Below, in pieces: positions 15,259 through 22,815 of a stretch of 53,073 bases of DNA. Numbering within the stretch: position 1 is the stretch's first letter; each line of letters opens with the position of its first letter. Position numbers and translations under genes: made by a program. The DNA comes from an uncultured Lachnospiraceae bacterium (GTDB lineage: Bacteria > Bacillota > Clostridia > Lachnospirales > Lachnospiraceae): assembly GCA_900316625.1 (NCBI GenBank), contig ONDO01000010.1, positions 1 through 53,073 on the forward strand, in the 5' to 3' direction. Below the pieces are notes generated by a model. It made no database searches. It was not told the DNA's origin and saw nothing but the letters and a program-made list of their open reading frames with translations.

Positions 15259-15783
15259 ATGGATGCATACAGAATTGGATTGATGAGTGGTTTCCTGGGA
15301 ACACTTGTATTACTGGTAGTTGTGATGTCACTGAAGAGAAAGAGACAGGGCGGGGCAGCTTATGATGAGCGCCAGGCAGCCATCAGAGGACGTGGTTACA
15401 AATACGCATATGTTACGGCAGGCTTACTTACATCAGTATATGCAATCTGCTTTGAAGGTATTGCAGAACGCTTTATCGAGCCGGGGCTGGTTCTGGTAGC
15501 GATTCTCTTCCTGTCCGGACTTGTACTTTCAGGCTACTGCATCTTCAAGGATGCATACTGGGGATACAACCAGCATAGGCATAAGGGCATGATCGTCTGC
15601 TGGGGAGCCTTGGTTATTCTCTTCCTTGCCCAGGCAATCAGTAAGATCATGGATGGAAAAGTGATCGAGAATGGCAGAATTAGTTTCGATGGTGGACTTC
15701 CTTTTGTCATGGTAGCCTTCTTTCTCGTTTTCCTCTGCATGCAGGGCCTTAAGCTTATCATCGATAAGAGAGACGCAGAATAA
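15259..15783 (+). CDS. Uncharacterised five-helix membrane protein, partner of an XRE regulator
   Basis: A 174-residue protein with hydrophobic segments near 6-25, 49-66, 75-95, 111-129 and 147-166. A cytoplasmic loop carries AAYDERQAAIRGRGYKYAY; a D-E-R-Q word in such a loop recurs in several small Firmicutes membrane families linked to XRE genes, but I cannot name the family with certainty. RBS GGCGGAGG precedes the ATG. It ends 24 bases before a 63-residue XRE regulator. The arrangement mirrors, head to head, the DUF2975-XRE pair. Confidence 0.65.
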   Translation: MDAYRIGLMSGFLGTLVLLVVVMSLKRKRQGGAAYDERQAAIRGRGYKYAYVTAGLLTSVYAICFEGIAERFIEPGLVLVAILFLSGLVLSGYCIFKDAYWGYNQHRHKGMIVCWGALVILFLAQAISKIMDGKVIENGRISFDGGLPFVMVAFFLVFLCMQGLKLIIDKRDAE

Positions 15784-15807
15784 GCTGCGAGAGAAAGGAA
15801 GGTCAGT

Positions 15808-15999
15808 ATGAAGAATCTAAATCTAAAATCAGCTCGAGCAGCCAAGGACCTGTCCCAGCAGCAGCTCGCAGATCTGGTTGGGGTTAGCCGCCAGACCATC
15901 AATGCGATTGAAAAGGGAGATTACAATCCTACCATTCAACTCTGCATCAGTATCTGCAAGGCGCTGGATAAGACGTTGAATGATCTCTTCTGGGAATAA
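15808..15999 (+). CDS. Small XRE-family transcriptional regulator
   Basis: A 63-residue stand-alone helix-turn-helix protein: LKSARAAKDLSQQQLADLVG then VSRQTINAIEKGDYNPTIQL and ICKALDKTLNDLFWE. This is the common short YozG-like form with the recognition helix in VSRQTINAIE. RBS GAAAGGAAGG. Co-transcribed with the upstream membrane protein; likely regulates the unit and perhaps the divergent one. A terminator lies at 16089-16132. Confidence 0.92.
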   Translation: MKNLNLKSARAAKDLSQQQLADLVGVSRQTINAIEKGDYNPTIQLCISICKALDKTLNDLFWE

Positions 16000-16088
16000 A
16001 GAAACCATATATATGGGAATAGTTTCTACAAAATGTATTGAATTAGGAATTTTGTACAATGCGTTGTGAAAATGAAATATAAGAGCAG

Positions 16089-16132
16089 AAAAACAGCACT
16101 TCATCGAATTCGCACGATGTGGCGCTGTTTTT
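16089..16132. terminator. Terminator after the XRE regulator, possibly bidirectional
   Basis: AAAAACAGC (16089-16097) pairs with GCTGTTTTT (16124-16132); an inner CATCG/CGATG stem strengthens the hairpin. A-rich and T-rich ends allow function in either direction. Confidence 0.72.
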
Positions 16133-16419
16133 GCGTAAACACTGTATTTATAGGGCCTTGAGGCACTTTTCCTTTGTCTGATTCCAGGAATGAACCGGGG
16201 GAAAAAATCTTAAAAAATCTTAGATATTTTACATTTTAACGCGTCAAATCAACGAAATTATTGGACGAAACTGTACGATATGCACAAAAACTGACATATA
16301 TATGTGCACATATTGAACAGTATCACGGAAAATGCCATGATATTTTTAATACTGATAGAAAAATATTCTATATTTTTGCGTTTGGAAATCATTTATATTT
16401 AACAGCGTCAACAGTAACT
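16133..16419 (+). promoter_or_regulatory. Upstream control region of the mgl cluster, with a 14-bp palindrome
   Basis: AT-rich noncoding sequence. ATATGTGCACATAT at 16300-16313 is a perfect 14-bp palindrome, with a related half-site (ATATGCACA) at about 16279. A second AT palindrome (AAAATAT-TCT-ATATTTT) lies near 16359-16375. A TATATT at 16394-16399 could be a -10 box but has no good -35 at 17 bases, which would suit a promoter needing an activator such as the AraC-type regulator encoded at 21208. This is inference from sequence only. Confidence 0.45.
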
Positions 16420-16436
16420 GACACCAAGGGGGTGTC
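16420..16436 (+). promoter_or_regulatory. Small hairpin just upstream of the mgl ribosome-binding site
   Basis: GACACC (16420-16425) pairs with GGTGTC (16431-16436), followed by AAAAAACATTTTGAGGAGGG and the start codon. If transcription starts near 16405 this would be close to the 5' end, typical of mRNA-stabilising hairpins of highly expressed genes. Confidence 0.4.
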
Positions 16437-16460
16437 AAAAAACATTTTGAGGAGGGTAAT

Positions 16461-17753
16461 ATGAACAAGAAAAGAATTCTTGCCATGACCACAGCAGCTC
16501 TTATGGGTGTATCCATGATGGCATGCGGATCTCAGGCAGGCAGCACGGGCGCTGCCACTGATGCAGGAAGTACTGATACCGCAACTGCTTCTACCAGCAG
16601 CGTTGCTAACAAGGATAAGCCCCTTGTATGGTACAACCGTCAGCCGTCCAACAGCTCCACCGGTGAACTCGACAGCGCAGCACTTAGCTTCAACAAGGAT
16701 ACCTACTATGTAGGTTTCGATGCTGTACAGGGTGCAGAACTTCAGGGACAGATGATCGCTGATTACATCGAGGCTCATAAGGATACTCTTGATCGTAACG
16801 GTGATGGCATTGTTGGTTATGTTCTTGCAATCGGTGATATCGGACATAACGATTCTATCGCTCGTACCCGCGGTGTTCGTAAGGCACTCGGAACCGGCGT
16901 TGAGAAGGACGGAGCTATCGTTTCCGATCCTGCTGGTACCAACACGGATGGATCTTCCACAGTAGTTCAGGACGGAACCGTTGCAGGTCTTACCGTTCGT
17001 GAGCTTGCTTCTCAGGAGATGAAGAACTCCGCAGGTGCTACATGGGATGCAGCTACCGCTGGTAACGCAATCGGCACCTGGACTTCTTCCTTCGGCGATC
17101 AGATCGATATCGTTGTTTCTAACAATGATGGTATGGGAATGTCCATGTTCAACGCATGGTCCAAGGCTGAAGGCGTTCCTACCTTCGGTTACGATGCTAA
17201 CTCCGATGCAGTAGCAGCTATCGCTGATGGTTACTCCGGAACCATTTCTCAGCACGCTGACGTACAGGCTTACCTCACCCTTCGTGTTCTTCGTAACGCA
17301 CTTGATGGTGTTGATGTAATGACCGGTATCGCTACCGCTGATGATGCAGGTAACGTTCTTGAAGAAGGTAAGGATTATCGTTATGACGAAGCTAACCGTT
17401 CCTTCTACGCATTGAACCTTGCTGTTACCGCTGATAACTACCAAGAGTTCACTGATGCAACCAAGCCTTATGGTCCGGTTGCTAACCAGCTCGATGCAGC
17501 GAAGAGCCCTTCCAAGAAGGTATGGCTTGATATCTACAATGCAGCAGATAACTTCCTTTCCGCTACATATCAGCCTCTGCTTCAGAACTACGACGATCTG
17601 ATGAACCTCGATGTTGAGTACATCGGTGGTGACGGACAGACTGAGTCCAACATCACGAACCGTCTTGGTAACCCTGGTGAGTACGATGCATTCGCGATCA
17701 ACATGGTTAAGACCGACAATGCAGCTTCCTACACTGCAATTCTGAACCAGTAA
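16461..17753 (+). CDS. Galactose-type (MglB-like) sugar-binding lipoprotein, apparently circularly permuted
   Basis: Lipoprotein signal at 1-22 (lipobox SMMAC), a Ser/Thr/Ala linker to about 50, then binding domains. Residues 52-335 (PLVWYNRQPS onward) match MglB from its second third to its end: calcium loop DRNGDGIVG, HND...R (129-135), W195, N221/N222/D223, D245. Residues 351-430 (VWLDIYNAADNFLSA ... DAFAINMVKTDNAASYTAIL) match the N-terminal third of ordinary MglB, with contacts D363 and F365. The order is thus swapped. Of the galactose contacts known for E. coli MglB, all appear kept except the last Asn (Q264 here). 430 residues against about 310 mature in E. coli. RBS GAGGAGGG; mglA and mglC follow. 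Confidence 0.88.
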   Translation: MNKKRILAMTTAALMGVSMMACGSQAGSTGAATDAGSTDTATASTSSVANKDKPLVWYNRQPSNSSTGELDSAALSFNKDTYYVGFDAVQGAELQGQMIADYIEAHKDTLDRNGDGIVGYVLAIGDIGHNDSIARTRGVRKALGTGVEKDGAIVSDPAGTNTDGSSTVVQDGTVAGLTVRELASQEMKNSAGATWDAATAGNAIGTWTSSFGDQIDIVVSNNDGMGMSMFNAWSKAEGVPTFGYDANSDAVAAIADGYSGTISQHADVQAYLTLRVLRNALDGVDVMTGIATADDAGNVLEEGKDYRYDEANRSFYALNLAVTADNYQEFTDATKPYGPVANQLDAAKSPSKKVWLDIYNAADNFLSATYQPLLQNYDDLMNLDVEYIGGDGQTESNITNRLGNPGEYDAFAINMVKTDNAASYTAILNQ

Positions 17754-17776
17754 TTCATTGTCGTAAGGCAGATCAC

Positions 17777-17814
17777 GGGGAGGCACAGGAGTTCGTCTCC
17801 TGAGTCTCCCCCTT
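17777..17814 (+). terminator. Partial terminator between the binding protein and mglA
   Basis: CAGGAG/CTCCTG and GGGGAG/CTCCCC stems stack with a small internal loop, followed by CTTTATTAT. The T-tract is interrupted, so read-through is likely and would set a high ratio of binding protein to transporter. Confidence 0.55.
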
Positions 17815-17894
17815 TATTATGGAAACGAGGACCGAGCAGGTCTGAGTCTCCACCCTTTTAAAAGTATTAATGAAGTTATACAGGAGTAAGGATT

Positions 17895-19406
17895 ATGGCA
17901 GAAGAAACAAGAGAAGACTACATCCTGTCGATCAACGGAATGTGCAAGTCCTTCGGCCGTAACAGGGTTCTGGACCACATCAATCTGAATGTGAAGAGAG
18001 GATCGATCATGGGTCTGATGGGCGAGAATGGCGCCGGTAAGTCGACCATGATGAAGTGCCTCTTCGGTACTTATCAGAAGGATGAGGGCGAGATCTTCCT
18101 CGAAGGTAAGGAAGTGAATTTCTCCGGCCCCAAGGAAGCCCTTGAGAACGGAATTGCAATGGTGCATCAGGAACTGAACCAGTGCCTGGAGCGCAGCGTT
18201 GTCGACAACCTCTTCCTCGGCAGATACCCGAAGAATGCAGCGGGCGTTGTCGATGAAGCACGTATGAAGAAAGAGGCATCTGACCTCTTCAGAAAACTGA
18301 ATATGACAGTCAACCTGACACAGCCTATGCGTAAGATGTCAGTTTCCCAGCGTCAGATGTGTGAGATCGCAAAGGCAATCTCTTATGATTCTAAGATCAT
18401 CGTATTAGATGAACCGTCTTCATCTCTTACCGTTCCTGAAGTCAACAAACTGTTCGATATGATGAGAAAGCTGAGAGATCAGGGAATCAGTATGATTTAC
18501 ATCTCTCACAAGATGGATGAGGTCTTCGAAATCTGTGATCAGATCTCTGTTCTTCGAGATGGTAACCTGGTAATGACTAAGGACACCAAGGATACCAACA
18601 TGAATGAGCTGATCGCAGCCATGGTTGGTCGTTCTCTTGACAATCGTTTCCCTCCTGTAGATAACACTCCGGGAGATACGATTCTGGAAGTGAAGGGACT
18701 GTCCACCAAGTTCGCTCCTCATATCAAGGATGTTTCCTTCGAAGTTAAGCAGGGTGAGATCTTCGGTCTCTATGGACTCGTTGGTGCAGGACGTTCTGAA
18801 CTCCTTGAGACAATCTTCGGAATTCGAACCAGAGCATCCGGCCGAGTATATTATGACGGTAAGCTGATGAACTTTAATTCCTCCAAGGAAGCAATGGGGA
18901 ACGGCTTTGCACTGATTACCGAAGAGCGTAAAGCAGATGGTCTCTTCATGAAGGGAGATCTTACCTTCAATACCACCATTGCAAATATGAATCATTACAA
19001 GTCAGGTATCGCACTTTCCGATTCGAAGATGGTCAAGGCAACCTCGAATGAGATTAGCGTTATGCACACCAAGTGCATGGGACCGGAAGATAATATCGGA
19101 GCACTCTCCGGTGGTAACCAGCAGAAGGTTATCTTCGGTAAGTGGCTTGAGAGAGACCCGAAGGTCTTCATGATGGATGAACCTACCAGAGGTATTGATG
19201 TAGGTGCTAAGTATGAGATCTACGAGCTCATCATCATGATGGCAAAACAGGGCAAGACAATCATTGTTGTATCCTCTGAGATGCCCGAAATTCTTGGTAT
19301 CACGAACCGTATCGGTGTCATGTCCAACGGACATCTTGCCGGTATTGTAAATACCAATGAAACGAACCAGGAAGAACTGCTTCGCCTGAGTGCGAAATAT
19401 CTGTAA
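17895..19406 (+). CDS. mglA: Galactose/methyl-galactoside ABC transporter ATP-binding protein
   Basis: 503 residues with two fused ABC domains, as in MglA, RbsA and XylG. First domain: Walker A GENGAGKST (43-51), degenerate signature VSQRQMCEIAKA, Walker B IIVLDEPSSSL. Second domain: degenerate Walker A GLVGAGRSELL, full signature LSGGNQQKVIFGKWL, Walker B FMMDEPTRGIDVGAK. It powers sugar import together with the permease downstream. Start at 17895 after AGGAGTAAGG. Ribose or xylose systems have the same architecture; the flanking MglB-like and MglC-like proteins favour galactose or glucose. Confidence 0.93.
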   Translation: MAEETREDYILSINGMCKSFGRNRVLDHINLNVKRGSIMGLMGENGAGKSTMMKCLFGTYQKDEGEIFLEGKEVNFSGPKEALENGIAMVHQELNQCLERSVVDNLFLGRYPKNAAGVVDEARMKKEASDLFRKLNMTVNLTQPMRKMSVSQRQMCEIAKAISYDSKIIVLDEPSSSLTVPEVNKLFDMMRKLRDQGISMIYISHKMDEVFEICDQISVLRDGNLVMTKDTKDTNMNELIAAMVGRSLDNRFPPVDNTPGDTILEVKGLSTKFAPHIKDVSFEVKQGEIFGLYGLVGAGRSELLETIFGIRTRASGRVYYDGKLMNFNSSKEAMGNGFALITEERKADGLFMKGDLTFNTTIANMNHYKSGIALSDSKMVKATSNEISVMHTKCMGPEDNIGALSGGNQQKVIFGKWLERDPKVFMMDEPTRGIDVGAKYEIYELIIMMAKQGKTIIVVSSEMPEILGITNRIGVMSNGHLAGIVNTNETNQEELLRLSAKYL

Positions 19407-19422
19407 TTAAAGGAGAAAAACT

Positions 19423-21072
19423 ATGGCTCAGAATAAGATTCTCACTGAGGAGGAAATCGTAGAGCTCAGAAAGCCAATAGATGAGTACGTTGGCAAGATT
19501 CAGACTGAGATTGATGAACTTCGTGCTGATGGTGCGAAGAAGGTTCAGGACCTGGAAAACCACATCATCCTTCTGAAGGAAGATAAGAGCTTTACCAAGG
19601 ACGAACGTGCAAGCCGCATTGCAAAAGATAAGGCTGAACTCGAGAAGGCTAAGGCTGTTGAAGCAAAGAACAAGGACAAGGTTAATGCCCTGATCGCTGA
19701 TGCAGAGTCCTATCTGAAAGAAAACTTCAATGCAGACTTCTACAACAAGGTAGATGCTTCCTGCGTTGAAGAGAAGAAAGAAATTCTCGCAGCATATGAC
19801 AGAGAAGTTGCAAAGCTTAAGACGGAGCATGAGACTGAACTTGCAAAGATCTCTGATGCAGCTGAGAAGAAGGATGAGAACTTCACCTACAAGAACCGCC
19901 TCTACGAAGCAAAGATGAAGAGAGATGAAGCTCTTAACAGGGTGAAGGATACCAGACATGAAGCCTTCGTATATCAGTATCATCTGATCGATAACCTTCG
20001 TATGTCCCGTTTCACCTTCTCCCAGAAGTTCATCCAGAACAGAGAGAACAAGAGATATACCTTCAACCGTACGCAGTTCCTCTATCAGAACGGTCTGTAT
20101 ATCGTTATCGCAATGGTCTTCATTATGCTTTGTATCATCACCCCTATGGTAAAGGGTACACAGCTTCTGACCTTCAACAACGTTGTTAATATTCTTCAGC
20201 AGGCATCTCCCCGTATGTTCCTTGCTCTTGGTGTTGCAGGCCTGATCCTTCTTACCGGTACCGACCTTTCCGTTGGTCGTATGGTAGGTATGGGCATGGT
20301 TACTTCTACCATCATCATGCATCAGGGACCCAATACCGGTGCTGTATTCGGAAAAGTCTTCGACTTCACCGGAATGCCTCTTCTAGGAAGAGCAATCCTG
20401 GCTCTGGTGCTGTGTATCATCTTCTGCACGATCTTCACATCCATTGCCGGTTTCTTTACTGCAAAGTTCAAGATGCATCCCTTTATCTCTACCATGGCGA
20501 ACATGCTGATCATCTTCGGCCTTGTTACCTATGCTACCAAGGGTGTATCCTTCGGTGCTATCGATCCCGCAATTCCTGCAATCTTCATTCCTAAGATAAA
20601 TGGTTTCCCGACCATCATCCTCTGGGCTGTAGCAGCAATCGCAATCGTATGGTTCATCTGGAACAAGACTACCTTCGGTAAGAACCTCTACGCCGTAGGT
20701 GGTAACCCTGAAGCAGCCGCTGTTTCCGGTATCTCTGTATTCTATGTAACGCTTGGTGCATTCGTTCTTGCAGGTACTCTGTATGGCTTCGGTGCATGGC
20801 TTGAGTGTAACCGAATGGTTGGTTCCGGTTCTGCAGCTTATGGACAGGGCTGGGATATGGATGCAATTGCAGCCTGCGTAGTTGGTGGTGTTTCCTTTAC
20901 CGGTGGTATCGGTAAGATCTCCGGTGTTGTAGTCGGTGTTCTGATCTTCACAGCACTTACTTATTCCCTTACCATTCTTGGTATTGATACCAACCTTCAG
21001 TTCGTATTCGAAGGTATCATCATTCTTGCAGCCGTAACTCTCGACTGCCTGAAGTATATCCGCAAGAAGTAA
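19423..21072 (+). CDS. mglC: MglC-type sugar permease with a ~215-residue N-terminal coiled coil
   Basis: Residues about 215-549 are a full-length MglC: first helix near 225-245, ASPRMFLALGVAGLILLTGTDLSVGR, WNKTTFGKNLYAVGGNPEAA, and DAIAACVVGGVSFTGGIGKISG. Residues 1-215 are an extra, charged, heptad-rich region (for example DERASRIAKDKAELEKAKAV and ILAAYDREVAKLKTEHETEL) with no signal peptide, expected in the cytoplasm. Canonical MglC is about 336 residues, so this is a large fusion. RBS AAAGGAGAAA is well placed before the ATG at 19423 and base composition does not change across the junction, so it looks like one genuine frame. A terminator follows at 21105. Confidence 0.9.
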   Translation: MAQNKILTEEEIVELRKPIDEYVGKIQTEIDELRADGAKKVQDLENHIILLKEDKSFTKDERASRIAKDKAELEKAKAVEAKNKDKVNALIADAESYLKENFNADFYNKVDASCVEEKKEILAAYDREVAKLKTEHETELAKISDAAEKKDENFTYKNRLYEAKMKRDEALNRVKDTRHEAFVYQYHLIDNLRMSRFTFSQKFIQNRENKRYTFNRTQFLYQNGLYIVIAMVFIMLCIITPMVKGTQLLTFNNVVNILQQASPRMFLALGVAGLILLTGTDLSVGRMVGMGMVTSTIIMHQGPNTGAVFGKVFDFTGMPLLGRAILALVLCIIFCTIFTSIAGFFTAKFKMHPFISTMANMLIIFGLVTYATKGVSFGAIDPAIPAIFIPKINGFPTIILWAVAAIAIVWFIWNKTTFGKNLYAVGGNPEAAAVSGISVFYVTLGAFVLAGTLYGFGAWLECNRMVGSGSAAYGQGWDMDAIAACVVGGVSFTGGIGKISGVVVGVLIFTALTYSLTILGIDTNLQFVFEGIIILAAVTLDCLKYIRKK

Positions 21073-21104
21073 TCTAACGATTCTTTTCATAACCCTTATA
21101 ATGG

Positions 21105-21135
21105 AGCCGGGTCTTTAGTATGACCCGGTTCTTTT
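21105..21135 (+). terminator. Terminator after mglC
   Basis: AGCCGGGTC (21105-21113) pairs with GACCCGGTT (21122-21130, one wobble), followed by CTTTTG. A TGGTAAAAT extended -10-like word at about 21138-21146 could start the regulator transcript. Confidence 0.78.
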
Positions 21136-21207
21136 GTGGTAAAATAATAGGGCTTATATTCGTAGGAGAATGGTTGGCATCACTAAGGTGCGATTGGGGA
21201 AAGTATT

Positions 21208-22815
21208 ATGGACAAGAAGTACACCGTCCTGCTCGTGGACGATGAAGAAGACGTCATCCGCGTCATGCAGAAGAAAATCGACTGGGAGGCTCTTGGTTTC
21301 TCAGTTATTGGCTATGCTCATGATGGCATGAAGGCCCTTGAGATCGCAGAAGAGACCTTCCCGGATGTTGTTATGACGGACATCAAGATGCCTTATATGG
21401 ATGGAATGGAACTCTGCCGCAGACTGAAGAAGGAATTCCCGGATCAGAAGATCATCCTCTTTACCGGCTTCGATGAGTTCGAATATGCCAAGGAAGCAAT
21501 CCATCTCGAAATCGAAGAATATATTCTGAAGCCAATCAATTCGATTGAACTTACTGATACCCTGAAGAAACTGAAAGAGACGCTGGACAAGGAACGTCTG
21601 GAGAAGCAGAACGTAGAGAAACTCCAGGCTTATTATTCCTCCTCTCTGCCTCTCCTGCAGCAGAACTTCTATACCATGCTGATCGAAGACCGCATTCCTG
21701 AGGGAGAACTGCCGCGCTATCTGCAGGAATATCAGATTCCGGATCTTGGCCCCCTGACGGTCTGTGTCATCTTCCATGCATCGAAGAATCATGTGCCGGA
21801 GGGAATCAGCCCAGCCATGCTCACGGTCTCTGTCCAGCAGTATGCAGATGAGCGCCTTCGGGAGAAATATAGAGCTTCCTTCTTAAGTTATCTGGGAGAC
21901 ACAGTGATGATCGCCTGCCTCGAGAATGAGGAGGCCGTATCCGACCTTACGGATGACTGTAACCGTATCTCCAGAAGCGCCGGCCGTCTTCTGGGAGCAG
22001 TTCTTACAGCAGGCATCGGTACTGCAGTGAAGTCTGTGGAAGATTTCCGCCAGTCCTACAATGGTGCAAGGGAGGCGGTATCTTACCGTGTCCTCTATGG
22101 TACCGGCCGTGCGATTAATATCCATGAAGTCGCCCCTACGGAACGGGTGTATGCAGATACCACCAATGAAGGTGCTCTGCATCCCCTTCTGAAACAGATT
22201 CGTATGGGTACGGAAGAGGATGTAAGAGAAGAAGTTCACTCCTTCGTCTTGAGTCTGAAGAATCATTCCAGCTCCCTTCGAGAGTACAAGATTACACTTA
22301 TGGAAGCGGTTTCCGGTATCTATCGTTTTGCATCCAGCAATGGACTGAGTCCGGATGAGGATGATGAGAGTGAGGAATTCTATCGTATGGCAAGTGACTG
22401 GGATCTGCAGACCTTAGAGACCCGCCTTACGGAGCTTGGCCTTACATTTCAGCGCAAGATATCTCAGGTAAGATCTTCGAGTTTCAGGTCTTATGTTGAG
22501 AATGCCATGGAGTATGTGAAGGAGCACTTCTCGGAACCGGATCTGTCCTTAGATACGGTCTGCACGGCATTAGGTGTGTCCGAGTCCTACTTCTCAAGTA
22601 TCTTCAAGAAGGAGACAGGCAAGTCCTTCATTAGTTACCTGACAGAGTATCGTATGGAGCAGGCTGCACGCCTTATGCTCCTTACAGATGATAAGAATTA
22701 TGTGATTGGTGAGAGGGTTGGCTACAGTGATGCCAATTACTTCAGTTATGTCTTCAAGAAGCACTTCGGTATGTCGCCGTCGGGATATCGCAAGGCGCAT
22801 GGAGGAGAAGCATGA
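21208..22815 (+). CDS. YesN-like response regulator with AraC-type DNA-binding domain
   Basis: 535 residues. N-terminal receiver domain: LLVDDEEDVIR acidic pocket, phospho-acceptor D58 in VVMTDIKMPYMDG, conserved Lys in YILKPI. A helical linker and a central region of about 250 residues follow, then a C-terminal AraC domain (about 428-530) with two helix-turn-helix units: LSLDTVCTALGVSESYFSSI and VIGERVGYSDANYFSYVFKK. It overlaps the histidine kinase gene by four bases (ATGA). Such pairs usually activate the adjacent sugar transporter; the mgl upstream palindrome at 16300 is a candidate site. Start at 21208 after TTGGGGAAAG. Confidence 0.92.
   Translation: MDKKYTVLLVDDEEDVIRVMQKKIDWEALGFSVIGYAHDGMKALEIAEETFPDVVMTDIKMPYMDGMELCRRLKKEFPDQKIILFTGFDEFEYAKEAIHLEIEEYILKPINSIELTDTLKKLKETLDKERLEKQNVEKLQAYYSSSLPLLQQNFYTMLIEDRIPEGELPRYLQEYQIPDLGPLTVCVIFHASKNHVPEGISPAMLTVSVQQYADERLREKYRASFLSYLGDTVMIACLENEEAVSDLTDDCNRISRSAGRLLGAVLTAGIGTAVKSVEDFRQSYNGAREAVSYRVLYGTGRAINIHEVAPTERVYADTTNEGALHPLLKQIRMGTEEDVREEVHSFVLSLKNHSSSLREYKITLMEAVSGIYRFASSNGLSPDEDDESEEFYRMASDWDLQTLETRLTELGLTFQRKISQVRSSSFRSYVENAMEYVKEHFSEPDLSLDTVCTALGVSESYFSSIFKKETGKSFISYLTEYRMEQAARLMLLTDDKNYVIGERVGYSDANYFSYVFKKHFGMSPSGYRKAHGGEA

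Noticed and set aside
16389-17786. A 465-residue open frame on the minus strand opposite the permuted binding-protein gene
   Set aside because: Antisense shadow of a codon-biased gene; its translation is low-complexity without domain features.
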